The position numbers and the translations under genes are program-made. A DNA stretch of 64,000 bases, taken from contig CP140035.1 in the NCBI GenBank assembly GCA_039829955.1, forward strand, positions 62,001 to 126,000, written 5' to 3'. Origin of the DNA: Buchnera aphidicola (Nurudea shiraii) (GTDB lineage Bacteria; Pseudomonadota; Gammaproteobacteria; Enterobacterales; Enterobacteriaceae). A model generated the notes under the pieces. It was given only the letters and a program-made list of their open reading frames with translations. It did no database searches and was not told where the DNA came from. Positions 36,886 to 45,605 of this stretch are shown piece by piece. Position 1 is the first letter of the stretch. The number at the start of each line of letters is the position of its first letter.

Positions 36886-38193
36886 ATGAAAAAAAATTTA
36901 AAAATTTTTTATTGGAATGAATTTAATATTCAAGATAAAGAAAAAATATTGTCTAGACCTATATTACATAATCTTACTGTTTTACAAGATCAAGTTAAGA
37001 AAATTATTCTTGATGTAAAAATGTTAGGTGATAAAGCATTATATAATTATACACATGTTTTTGATAAAATAAGATTGAATCAAATTAAAGTCAGCAAATC
37101 AAGTATTTTGAATTCAGAATTACATATAGAAAAAACAGTTAAGCATGCTATTAAAACATCTTTTGAGAATATTAAAAGATTTCATTCTTTGCAAAGTGTA
37201 AAAGATATTGATTTAAAGGTTAATAAAGATATCTTTTGCCAACAAATAATTAGACCAATTAAATCAGTGGGATTGTATGTTCCAGGTGGTTCTGCTCCAC
37301 TTGTATCCACAGTTTTAATGTTAGTAGTACCGGCTATGGTTTCTGGATGTAAAAAAATAGTACTCTGTTCTCCCCCTCCTATTTCACAGGAAATATTATA
37401 CGCTAGTAAAATTTGTGGTATTCAGGAGATATTTCAAATTGGTGGTGCCCAAGCAATAGCAGCGTTAGGGTGTGGAACTAATACAATACCGAAAGTTGAT
37501 AAAATTTTTGGACCAGGTAATGCGTTTGTTACAGAAGCGAAACGTCAAGTTAGTCAAATGTTTTATAACGTAGGTATTGACATGTTAGCTGGCCCTTCTG
37601 AAGTGTTGATTATTGCAGATAAAAATGCTAATTTTGAATTTATTGCTTCTGATTTATTATCTCAAATGGAACATGATAATTATTCTCAAGCAATATTAGT
37701 GACATATGATCAGAGATTGGCTAAAAATGTGTTAAACGAAATTAGTAAGCAAATAAAATCTTTACCAAGATATAAAATTATTATGCAAGCATTAAAAAAT
37801 AGTAAGATAATTATAACTCAAGATTTATATCAATGTTTTGAGGTATCTAATTTATATGCTCCTGAACACCTTATGATTCAGTGTGAACATGCACAAGATT
37901 TCTTGAAATATGTCATTAGCGCTGGTTCTATATTTTTAGGAAATTGGTCCCCCGTAGCTGTAGGAGATTATGCAATTGGTACCAATCATGTTTTACCTAC
38001 TTATGGAAGTGCTAATGTTTATTCCGGGCTTAGTCTTATTGACTTTCAAAAAAGAATTTCAGTACAAAAATTAAATCAGAAAGGATTAAAAGATATTTCT
38101 TCCACTGTTTTGTCTTTGTCTACAGTAGAACAATTAGATGCTCATAAAAATTCGGTAAAAATAAGATTATCTTTACCTTCAAATGAGATATAA
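36886..38193 (+). CDS. hisD: Histidinol dehydrogenase
   Basis: 435 residues (E. coli 434). Oxidises histidinol to histidine in two NAD-dependent steps. Zinc and catalytic residues are visible in SQMEHDNYSQAILVT, in VAVGDYAIGTNHVLPT and in QLDAHKNSVKIR; KIFGPGNAFVTEAKRQV is the signature block. Tightly spaced between hisG and hisC in a single operon. Confidence 0.97.
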   Translation: MKKNLKIFYWNEFNIQDKEKILSRPILHNLTVLQDQVKKIILDVKMLGDKALYNYTHVFDKIRLNQIKVSKSSILNSELHIEKTVKHAIKTSFENIKRFHSLQSVKDIDLKVNKDIFCQQIIRPIKSVGLYVPGGSAPLVSTVLMLVVPAMVSGCKKIVLCSPPPISQEILYASKICGIQEIFQIGGAQAIAALGCGTNTIPKVDKIFGPGNAFVTEAKRQVSQMFYNVGIDMLAGPSEVLIIADKNANFEFIASDLLSQMEHDNYSQAILVTYDQRLAKNVLNEISKQIKSLPRYKIIMQALKNSKIIITQDLYQCFEVSNLYAPEHLMIQCEHAQDFLKYVISAGSIFLGNWSPVAVGDYAIGTNHVLPTYGSANVYSGLSLIDFQKRISVQKLNQKGLKDISSTVLSLSTVEQLDAHKNSVKIRLSLPSNEI

Positions 38194-38195
38194 TT

Positions 38196-39281
38196 ATGAA
38201 TATTAAAAAACTAGTTCGAAAAAGTATATTAGAATTGATACCTTATCAATCAGCAAGACGAATAGGAGGAGAAGGTAGTATATGGCTTAATGCAAATGAG
38301 TGTCCGATGTCTAGTAATTTTCAAATAGGTGACGTTTCTTTAAATCGTTATCCAGAATGTCAACCTAAGAAATTATTATCATGTTATTCTTCATACGTAG
38401 GTATTAGTCAAGAGAATATACTCATAACACGTGGTGCAGATGAAGCTATTGAATTATTGATAAAAACCTTTTGTGAACCAAAATGTGATAAAGTAATTTT
38501 TTGTCCTCCAACTTATGATATGTATAAAATTAGTGCAAATATAATGGGTGTTAAAAGTTATCAGGTACCATTGTTAGATTTTTCCTGGCAATTAGATATA
38601 GATAATCTTATACAATATATTGGAAACTTTAAACTTATATATATATGTCGTCCTAACAATCCTACTGGAAATTTAATTTCTCTTCGAGATATTACTTTTT
38701 TGTTAAAAAAAACTCTAGGAAAAGCATTAGTAGTTGTTGATGAAGCTTATATTGAATTTTCTTTAGAAAATAGTTTAGTAGTTTTAACAAATATATATCC
38801 TAATTTAGTTATATTAAGAACATTATCTAAATCTTTTTCTCTCGCTGGATTAAGATGTGGTTTTATAGTAGCTAATGTTAGTGTAATAAAGTTTTTGCTA
38901 AAAGTTATAAGTCCCTATCCTGTTTCTATTCCTACTACAAATATAGCTATTCATTTTTTGAGTAAGAAAAACATTAGCATAATGAAAAAAAGAGTTTGTA
39001 ATTTAAATTTAAATAGATTTTATCTGATAAATCAATTAAGTGTAATGAAACATTGTATTGATCATATCTTCGATAGTGTTACTAATTATATTTTAATCCG
39101 ATTTTTTAATTCTAAAAAAGTATTTGAAGCATTTTCTAATGAAGGGATTATTGTTAGAGATCAATCTAAAAAGTTAAATTTAAAAAATTGTTTAAGAATA
39201 TCTATAGGAACTAAAAAAGAATGTCTAGAAGTTATACGTATTGTTCAAAAAATTAATGATAAATGTATGATAGGTAAATAA
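38196..39281 (+). CDS. hisC: Histidinol-phosphate aminotransferase
   Basis: 361 residues (E. coli 356). Pyridoxal-phosphate enzyme of histidine synthesis. The PLP Lys is in TLSKSFSLAGLRCGF (about residue 210), with ITRGADEAIELLIKTF, CRPNNPTGNLIS and VVVDEAYIEFS as fold-I signatures. Two bases separate it from hisD, so coupling is likely. In aphid symbionts such aminotransferases may also serve other amino acids (inference). Confidence 0.96.
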   Translation: MNIKKLVRKSILELIPYQSARRIGGEGSIWLNANECPMSSNFQIGDVSLNRYPECQPKKLLSCYSSYVGISQENILITRGADEAIELLIKTFCEPKCDKVIFCPPTYDMYKISANIMGVKSYQVPLLDFSWQLDIDNLIQYIGNFKLIYICRPNNPTGNLISLRDITFLLKKTLGKALVVVDEAYIEFSLENSLVVLTNIYPNLVILRTLSKSFSLAGLRCGFIVANVSVIKFLLKVISPYPVSIPTTNIAIHFLSKKNISIMKKRVCNLNLNRFYLINQLSVMKHCIDHIFDSVTNYILIRFFNSKKVFEAFSNEGIIVRDQSKKLNLKNCLRISIGTKKECLEVIRIVQKINDKCMIGK

Positions 39282-39285
39282 TAAC

Positions 39286-40359
39286 ATGAAAAAAAAAGTT
39301 TTATTTATTGATCGTGATGGAACTCTGATTTCAGAACCTATTTCTAATTTTCAAGTGGATAGTATTAGTAAATTAGTTTTCGAAAAAAATGTTATTTCTG
39401 CATTATCTGAGCTTAAGAAATGGGGATATACATTTGTTATAGTTACTAACCAAGATGGATTAGGTTCTAAAAATTTTCCTTTTTCTAATTTTTTTATTCC
39501 ACACAATTTTATGATAAATGTTTTTTTTTCTCAAGGTATAATATTTGAAGATGTTTTAATTTGTCCTCATGAAGTAAAGTTTGATTGCGATTGTAGAAAA
39601 CCCAAAGTAGGTTTAGTAAAACATTGGTTAAGTAATAATAGATTAAATAAAAAAAATAGTTATGTTATTGGAGATCGCAATTCAGATATGGATTTTGCGA
39701 AGAATATAGGATTACTGGGATTTCATTATGGTAAAAATAGCTGTACGTGGGATACGATAAAACTTAAATTGATAAAAAGAAATAGGTATGCATATTCTAT
39801 ACGAAACACAAAAGAAACTAACATTAAGATAGAAGTATGGTTAGATGAAGAAGGCAATAATTTAATTGATACTAGATTAAATTTCTTTAATCATATGTTG
39901 GAACAAATTGCTATTCATAGCAATATTAGAATAAAAATAATTTCTAAGGGTGATGTAGACGTGGATGATCATCATACTGTTGAGGATGTAGGAATTGTTT
40001 TAGGGGAAGTTTTAAATCAGGCGTTAGAGAGTAAAATAGGATTAAACAGATTTGGATTTGTTTTGCCTATGGACGAAAGTATCGGATATTGTTTATTAGA
40101 CATTTCTGGTCGTCCTTTTTTAAAATTTGAATCATATTTCAAATTTCAGCGTGTAGGAGATATAAGTACAGAAATGATAGAACATTTTTTTAGATCTTTA
40201 GCATTTTCTATGAAGGTTACTTTACATTTAAAAAGTAAAGGAGATAATGATCATCATCAAGCTGAAAGTTTGTTTAAAGCATTTGGAAGGACATTAAGGC
40301 AAGCTATTCACTTAAATAATGATAGTACTATACTTCCTAGTTCCAAAGGATTGCTATGA
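39286..40359 (+). CDS. hisB: Bifunctional histidinol-phosphatase / imidazoleglycerol-phosphate dehydratase
   Basis: 357 residues (E. coli 355). The N-terminal HAD phosphatase domain has FIDRDGTLISEP, the zinc loop CPHEVKFDCDCRKP, and VIGDRNSDMDFAKN. The dehydratase domain from about residue 170 carries LNFFNHMLEQIAIHS, DDHHTVEDVGIVLGE and DNDHHQAESLFKAFG, the metal-binding His clusters. Both halves are intact. It overlaps hisH by four bases (ATGA). Confidence 0.97.
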   Translation: MKKKVLFIDRDGTLISEPISNFQVDSISKLVFEKNVISALSELKKWGYTFVIVTNQDGLGSKNFPFSNFFIPHNFMINVFFSQGIIFEDVLICPHEVKFDCDCRKPKVGLVKHWLSNNRLNKKNSYVIGDRNSDMDFAKNIGLLGFHYGKNSCTWDTIKLKLIKRNRYAYSIRNTKETNIKIEVWLDEEGNNLIDTRLNFFNHMLEQIAIHSNIRIKIISKGDVDVDDHHTVEDVGIVLGEVLNQALESKIGLNRFGFVLPMDESIGYCLLDISGRPFLKFESYFKFQRVGDISTEMIEHFFRSLAFSMKVTLHLKSKGDNDHHQAESLFKAFGRTLRQAIHLNNDSTILPSSKGLL

Positions 40360-40955
40360 TGAAAGTTGTTATAATTAATACTGGATGTTCTAATTTATCT
40401 TCTATAAGGTATGCCATTCGTAGATTGGGATATGATCCAGTAATAAGTGTTTCTAAAAAAGAAATATTAAATTCTGATAAACTTATAATACCTGGTGTAG
40501 GAACAGCATATTCAGTAATAAATAAGTTAAAAAAGTTAGATTTATTAGATTGTATTAAAATGTTTAAAAAACCATTGTTAGGAATTTGTTTAGGAATGCA
40601 ATTATTATCTATTTTTAGTGAAGAATCGCATGGTACTAATATGTTAGGCATCATAAAGTCTTCTGTTTATCGTTTAAATTCCAATTTTTTACCGTTACCT
40701 CATAATGGTTGGAATGATGTAGAGATATGTAAAGAAAATGTATTATTTAAAAATATTGAAAATAATTCTAAGTTTTATTTTTTGCATAGTTATGTTTTTT
40801 ATTTAAATAAGTATACTATAGCAAAAACTTTTTATAATGTTTATTTTAGTGCTTCAATACAAAAAGATAACTTTTTCGGAGTACAGTTTCATCCTGAAAA
40901 ATCTGGAAAATTAGGTTCGAAATTGTTAAAAAATTTTTTGGAGATAAAATATTGA
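40356..40955 (+). CDS. hisH: Imidazole glycerol phosphate synthase, glutaminase subunit
   Basis: 199 residues (E. coli 196). Class I glutamine amidotransferase that feeds ammonia to HisF. The catalytic triad is visible: Cys in LLGICLGMQLLS and His/Glu in GVQFHPEKSGK. It starts within the hisB stop (ATGATG) and its own stop overlaps the TTG start of hisA. Confidence 0.96.
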   Translation: MMKVVIINTGCSNLSSIRYAIRRLGYDPVISVSKKEILNSDKLIIPGVGTAYSVINKLKKLDLLDCIKMFKKPLLGICLGMQLLSIFSEESHGTNMLGIIKSSVYRLNSNFLPLPHNGWNDVEICKENVLFKNIENNSKFYFLHSYVFYLNKYTIAKTFYNVYFSASIQKDNFFGVQFHPEKSGKLGSKLLKNFLEIKY

Positions 40956-41689
40956 TTATACCGTCTATAGATATAATTAACGGGAAAGTAGTTAGATTGT
41001 ATCAAGGAAAATATAGTTGTAAAACTATTTATAAAAATAAAATACGTGATATTATTTCAGATTATTGTTCGAAGGGTATATCTCTTATACATTTAGTAGA
41101 TTTAGATGGAGCATCAAATCCTAAAAAAAGACAAGTGCATATTATACAAGATATATTGTCTAATTTTAATATTAATTTGCAGGTTGGAGGAGGAATACGA
41201 AGTAGTGAAGATTTGAGAGTTTTGTTTGAATTGGGTGTAAAAAGAATAGTAGTTGGGTCTTCAGCAATACATACTCCTGATAAAGTAGATTATTGGTTGA
41301 AGAAATATGGTAGTAATAGAATTGTATTAGCTTTAGATTTAAAAATTGCAAATAATGGATGTAAAGAAGTAGTAATAGATGCTTGGAGATGTTCTTCTGG
41401 AAAAAATGTAGAAACTTTAATAAATAGGTTTACATTATCTGGTTTAAAATACGTATTATGTACAGATGTATTACGTGATGGAACATTATTTGGACCTAAC
41501 TTTAATTTATATAGGGATCTTTCTAGTACTTTTAAAAATATTCATTTTCAGGCATCTGGAGGAATAGGATCTTTAAAAGATATTATATTGGTCAAACAAT
41601 CTGGAGTAAGAAGTGTTATTGTTGGACGTGCTTTGTTAGAAAAAAAAATTAATTTAATAGAGGCGATTAAATGCTGGCAAAACGGATAA
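40952..41689 (+). CDS. hisA: ProFAR isomerase HisA
   Basis: 245 residues, the E. coli length. Isomerises N'-formimino ribonucleotide in histidine synthesis. The (beta/alpha)8 barrel signatures are IIPSIDIINGKVVRLYQG, LHLVDLDGA-type (IHLVDLDGASNPKKRQ), LQVGGGIRSSEDLR and FQASGGIGSLKDI. The start is TTG, overlapping the hisH stop; no ATG matches the family N-terminus. It overlaps hisF by 19 bases. Confidence 0.96.
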   Translation: MIIPSIDIINGKVVRLYQGKYSCKTIYKNKIRDIISDYCSKGISLIHLVDLDGASNPKKRQVHIIQDILSNFNINLQVGGGIRSSEDLRVLFELGVKRIVVGSSAIHTPDKVDYWLKKYGSNRIVLALDLKIANNGCKEVVIDAWRCSSGKNVETLINRFTLSGLKYVLCTDVLRDGTLFGPNFNLYRDLSSTFKNIHFQASGGIGSLKDIILVKQSGVRSVIVGRALLEKKINLIEAIKCWQNG

Positions 41690-42447
41690 TTCCATGTCTA
41701 GATGTTAAATCGGGGTTAGTAGTGAAGGGTATTAAATTTCGAAGTCATGAAATTGTAGGAGATATAATTAAATTAGCACAATACTATGTTGATCAAGGAG
41801 CTGATGAATTAGTTTTTTATGACATTGAAGCATCTTCAAATAATCAAATAGTAGATAAAAAGTGGGTTTTAGAAATAGCAAAAATTATAGATATTCCATT
41901 TTGTGTAGCAGGAGGAATTAAGACTGTTCAGGATGTTGAAAATATCTTATCTTGTGGTGCAGACAAAATTTCTATTAATTCTCCAGCGTTATCTAATCCC
42001 AATTTGATAAGTCAGATTTCTAAGAATTTTGGAAAACAATGTGTAGTTGTTGGGATAGATTCTTGGTTTGATCAAAAAAGTAAGAGTTATCAAGTGTATC
42101 AATATACTGGGAATGAAACTAAAACAGTAAAAACAAAGTGGAGTACTATTGATTGGATTAAGACAGTACAAGAGTTAGGAGCTGGAGAAATAGTTTTAAA
42201 TGTGATGAATCAAGACGGAATGTGTCGCGGATATGATTTGAAACAACTTACTTTAGTGAGGGATATTTGTTCTATTCCGTTAATAGCTTCTGGAGGTGCA
42301 GGAGAATTAGAACATTTTTATGATGTTTTTTATGTATCTAAAGTGGATGGTGCTTTGGCTGCTTCTGTATTTCATAAAGACAAAATTAATATAAGAACAT
42401 TAAAAAAGTTTTTAATTCAAAAAGGTTTAGAAATAAGATTATGTTAA
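41671..42447 (+). CDS. hisF: Imidazole glycerol phosphate synthase, cyclase subunit
   Basis: 258 residues, the E. coli length. Closes the imidazole ring and releases AICAR. The catalytic Asp residues are in RIIPCLDVKSGLVVKG and VVVGIDSWFD; VAGGIKTVQDVENILSCGAD and LNVMNQDGMCRGYDL are conserved. The start lies within the end of hisA and the stop within the start of hisI, so translation is probably coupled along the operon. Confidence 0.97.
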   Translation: MLAKRIIPCLDVKSGLVVKGIKFRSHEIVGDIIKLAQYYVDQGADELVFYDIEASSNNQIVDKKWVLEIAKIIDIPFCVAGGIKTVQDVENILSCGADKISINSPALSNPNLISQISKNFGKQCVVVGIDSWFDQKSKSYQVYQYTGNETKTVKTKWSTIDWIKTVQELGAGEIVLNVMNQDGMCRGYDLKQLTLVRDICSIPLIASGGAGELEHFYDVFYVSKVDGALAASVFHKDKINIRTLKKFLIQKGLEIRLC

Positions 42448-43082
42448 AAGAGATTAATGTTGGAGACATAAATTGGGAAAAAGTACATGGAATGCTTCCT
42501 GTCATAATTCAAAATAATGCATCTTGTGAAGTTTTGATGCATGGAATTATGAATCAAGAAGCTTTTTTAGCAACAAAAAAAAGTAGTTATGTTACTTTTT
42601 TTTCACGTACTAAACAACGATTATGGACAAAAGGAGAAAAATCTGGAAATTATTTAAAAGTAAAACATATGATTCTTGATTGTGATCAAGATGCATTGCT
42701 TATTTTAGTAAATCCTAAAGGTAATACGTGTCATTTAAACAATACAAGTTGTTTTAAACTTTCTATCCTTCCGAATTTCATTTTTTTTTATTCTTTAGAA
42801 AATATACTAAAACATAAACATTTAAATTTTTCTAAGAATTCTTATACTTCCAGTTTACATAATATGGGAATTAATAGAGTGTCTCAAAAAGTTGCTGAAG
42901 AAGCTATAGAAACAGTTATTTCGGCTATAACAAAAAATAGAATAGAATTAGTCAATGAAGCTACTGATTTAATTTATCATTTGTTAATTTTGTTACATCA
43001 TTGTAATTTAGATTTTTTTTCAATTATCACTAATTTAAAAAAAAGAAGACATCTTAAACATAATTTCAAAAGTGCTAAATAG
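42441..43082 (+). CDS. hisI: Bifunctional phosphoribosyl-AMP cyclohydrolase / phosphoribosyl-ATP pyrophosphatase
   Basis: 213 residues (E. coli HisIE 203). The cyclohydrolase half has MNQEAFLATKKSSYVTFFSR, LWTKGEKSGNYLKV and the metal motif DCDQDALLILVNPKGNTCH; the pyrophosphatase half has VSQKVAEEAIETVISA and NEATDLIYHLLILLHH. The last gene of the histidine operon, with 89 bases before gnd. Confidence 0.95.
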   Translation: MLKEINVGDINWEKVHGMLPVIIQNNASCEVLMHGIMNQEAFLATKKSSYVTFFSRTKQRLWTKGEKSGNYLKVKHMILDCDQDALLILVNPKGNTCHLNNTSCFKLSILPNFIFFYSLENILKHKHLNFSKNSYTSSLHNMGINRVSQKVAEEAIETVISAITKNRIELVNEATDLIYHLLILLHHCNLDFFSIITNLKKRRHLKHNFKSAK

Positions 43083-43171
43083 TTTTTCATTATATTTTGA
43101 TAATTTCTTATTATACAATAAGTGTTGGTAGTTTTATATATGTTAAACTTAATCAGGATGGAATGTAAAAA

Positions 43172-44590
43172 GTGGAAAAGAAACAAGTAGGTGTTTTAGG
43201 AATGGCAGTTATGGGTCGTAATTTAGCTTTAAATATAGCGCGTAATGGATATACTGTTTCTATATTTAATCGATCTTCTAAAATTACTAAAGATTTTGTC
43301 TTAAATAATGCTAGCAACAATATATTTCCTTTTTTTTCAATTAAAGAATTTATTCTTTCACTTGAAAAACCTAGGTGTATTATTCTAATGATTAAATCAG
43401 GTTTAGCAATTGATTTAGTAATTACTTCAATGAAACAGTATTTAAGTAAAGGAGATATTATTTTTGATGGGGGAAATACTTTTTATAAAGATACTATTCG
43501 AAGATATAATGAATTGCTAAAAGATGGATTAAACTTAATAGGGGCAGGTATTTCAGGTGGTGAATATGGTGCATTGTATGGTCCTTCTATAATGCCTGGA
43601 GGATCAAAGCAAGTTTACAATTTTATTTTTCCTTTGTTAAAAAAAATTTCAGCAAAATTTAAAGGAAAACCTTGTGTTAGTTATATCGGCTTAGATGGAT
43701 CAGGTCACTATGTTAAAATGGTGCATAATGGTATCGAATATGGTGACATGCAATTAATAGCAGAATGCTATTTTTTAATTAAGAATTTGTTAAATGTAGA
43801 TAATAAAGAATTATCTAATATATTTTCCAATTGGAATACAGGTGAGCTAAATAGTTATTTAATATCTATTACGAAAGATATTCTAGTTAAGAAAGATTCT
43901 GAGAACAATTATATAATAGATTATATCTTAGATGAAGCTAGTAATAAAGGAACGGGGACATGGGTAACCAAAAGTGCATTAAGTTTAAACGAACCTTTAA
44001 CTTTAATTACTGAATCAGTTTTTTTTCGTTATATTTCATCGTTAAAATCACAACGTTTATTAGCTTCTAAAGTTTTATTAGGACCTAAAATTCATAATTT
44101 TTCAAATTATGATAAATCAGATTTAATTGAACATATTAGAAAAGCTCTTTATCTTGGCAAGATTATATCTTATTCTCAAGGATTTTCGCAATTAAACAGT
44201 GCTTCTAAAAAGTATAACTGGAATTTAAAATGTTCAGAGATAGCGAGAATATTTCAATCTGGATGTATTATTCGTGCAAAATTTTTAAAACATATTAGTA
44301 AAGCATATCTAAAAGATAGATGTATTATTAATCTACTTTTGAGTTCTTATTTCAAAAATATTGCTAATAATTATCAAAATTCGCTAAGATATGTTGTTTC
44401 TATTGGAATTCAATGTGGTATTCCAATACCTGCATTATCATCAGCAATTACATATTTTGATTGTTATAGATCTGCATGTTTACCTGCTAATTTAATTCAA
44501 GCTCAAAGAGACTATTTTGGAGCTCATACTTATAAAAAAGTTGGTAGTACTAGTTTTTTTCATACTGATTGGATCAAAAATAGTATTTAA
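43172..44590 (+). CDS. gnd: 6-phosphogluconate dehydrogenase
   Basis: 472 residues (E. coli 468). Oxidative pentose phosphate enzyme giving ribulose 5-phosphate and NADPH. The NADP fold is VGVLGMAVMGRNLALNIARN, and the catalytic Lys/His lie in GHYVKMVHNGIEYGDMQLIA. The start is GTG with AGGA upstream. As in enterobacteria it lies next to the his operon, though here downstream of hisI. It supplies pentose for PRPP, the histidine precursor. Confidence 0.96.
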   Translation: MEKKQVGVLGMAVMGRNLALNIARNGYTVSIFNRSSKITKDFVLNNASNNIFPFFSIKEFILSLEKPRCIILMIKSGLAIDLVITSMKQYLSKGDIIFDGGNTFYKDTIRRYNELLKDGLNLIGAGISGGEYGALYGPSIMPGGSKQVYNFIFPLLKKISAKFKGKPCVSYIGLDGSGHYVKMVHNGIEYGDMQLIAECYFLIKNLLNVDNKELSNIFSNWNTGELNSYLISITKDILVKKDSENNYIIDYILDEASNKGTGTWVTKSALSLNEPLTLITESVFFRYISSLKSQRLLASKVLLGPKIHNFSNYDKSDLIEHIRKALYLGKIISYSQGFSQLNSASKKYNWNLKCSEIARIFQSGCIIRAKFLKHISKAYLKDRCIINLLLSSYFKNIANNYQNSLRYVVSIGIQCGIPIPALSSAITYFDCYRSACLPANLIQAQRDYFGAHTYKKVGSTSFFHTDWIKNSI

Positions 44591-44626
44591 TTAAGAATTT
44601 TAAATAATATATTTTATTTTAAAATG

Positions 44627-44656
44627 TTTAAAGTTGGGCTATATTCAGCCTTTAAA
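44627..44656 (+). terminator. Possible terminator after gnd
   Basis: TTTAAA arms (44627-44632, 44651-44656) and GGCT/AGCC (44637-44640, 44647-44650) form an interrupted stem with a four-base bulge and 6-base loop. It is the only GC-containing fold between gnd and dcd. No long T-run follows, so support is modest. Confidence 0.35.
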
Positions 44657-44827
44657 TAATTAAATTAGCATTTTAAATTTTTTGTTTACAATAAATTTCA
44701 TAATTTAGAGTTTTTCTAATTATATTTTGTATGATTTATAATTTTTTCATGTTAATAATGTTTTTATATAATTAGAGTGTATTTATTAAGATAGTGCATA
44801 ATTAAGAATACCATAAGGTTAATTAAA

Positions 44828-45408
44828 ATGAGATTGAGCGACAGAGACATTGAATTATGGTTAAAAAAAAAGAAATTAATCATTGCCCCGACTCCATGTA
44901 GAAAGTTTATCAATGGAATAACAGTCGATGTTCGTTTAGGAAATCAGTTTTATACTTTTTGTAAAAAAAAAAACGATGTATTGATTTAAGTAAATCGAAA
45001 ACTGATATTGCTTTAATATTAAAAGAAATTATGAACAGAAAAAAAGTGGTATCTAGAAACGAAAAATTTTTTTTGTATCCTCAATCATTAGTGTTGGCAG
45101 TTACTTTTGAAAAGGTTATTATTCCAGATAATTTGGTTGGATGGATAGATGGACGTTCTTCTTTAGCTCGTTTAGGATTAATGGTTCATGCGACTTCTCA
45201 TCGTATAGATCCGGGTTGGAGTGGAAATATTGTATTAGAATGCTTTAATTCTGGAAATATGATATTGTCGTTGTGTCCAGGAATGTTGATAGCTGCTCTA
45301 AGTTTTGAAGTATTATCTAGTCCATCATTGAGACCATATAATTTGAGGAAAAATGCTAAGTATTTTGGTCAAAGTGGAGTTACGTTAAGCAAAATATATG
45401 AAGACTAA
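44828..45408 (+). CDS. dcd: dCTP deaminase, frameshifted at a poly(A) run
   Basis: Dcd converts dCTP to dUTP, the main dTTP source in enterobacteria. ATG 44828 gives MRLSDRDIELWLKKKKL and NGITVDVRLGNQFYTF, clearly Dcd, then stops at 44987. The rest, with GWIDGRSSLARLGLMVH and HRIDPGWSGNIVLECFNSG, is in the next frame. The break is at an A11 run (44963-44973). One extra A restores 193 residues, exactly the E. coli length, and produces CIDLS, which aligns with E. coli FIDLS. Without slippage only a fragment lacking the N-terminal quarter could be made. Confidence 0.93.
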
Positions 45409-45605
45409 ATAAAATTTTGTAATATTTTTATTATAATATAATATTTTCAAAGCTTTGTATTGTTAAAATATAATTTTAAAATTAATAGATATTTTAAAAT
45501 TGTAATTAATAGTTTGATGTAACTTTTATAAAATATTAATTTTAACAGTATATATTTAAAAAAATTGTTATATAATAAATTACTTATTTCAAGAATGTTA
45601 TTATT

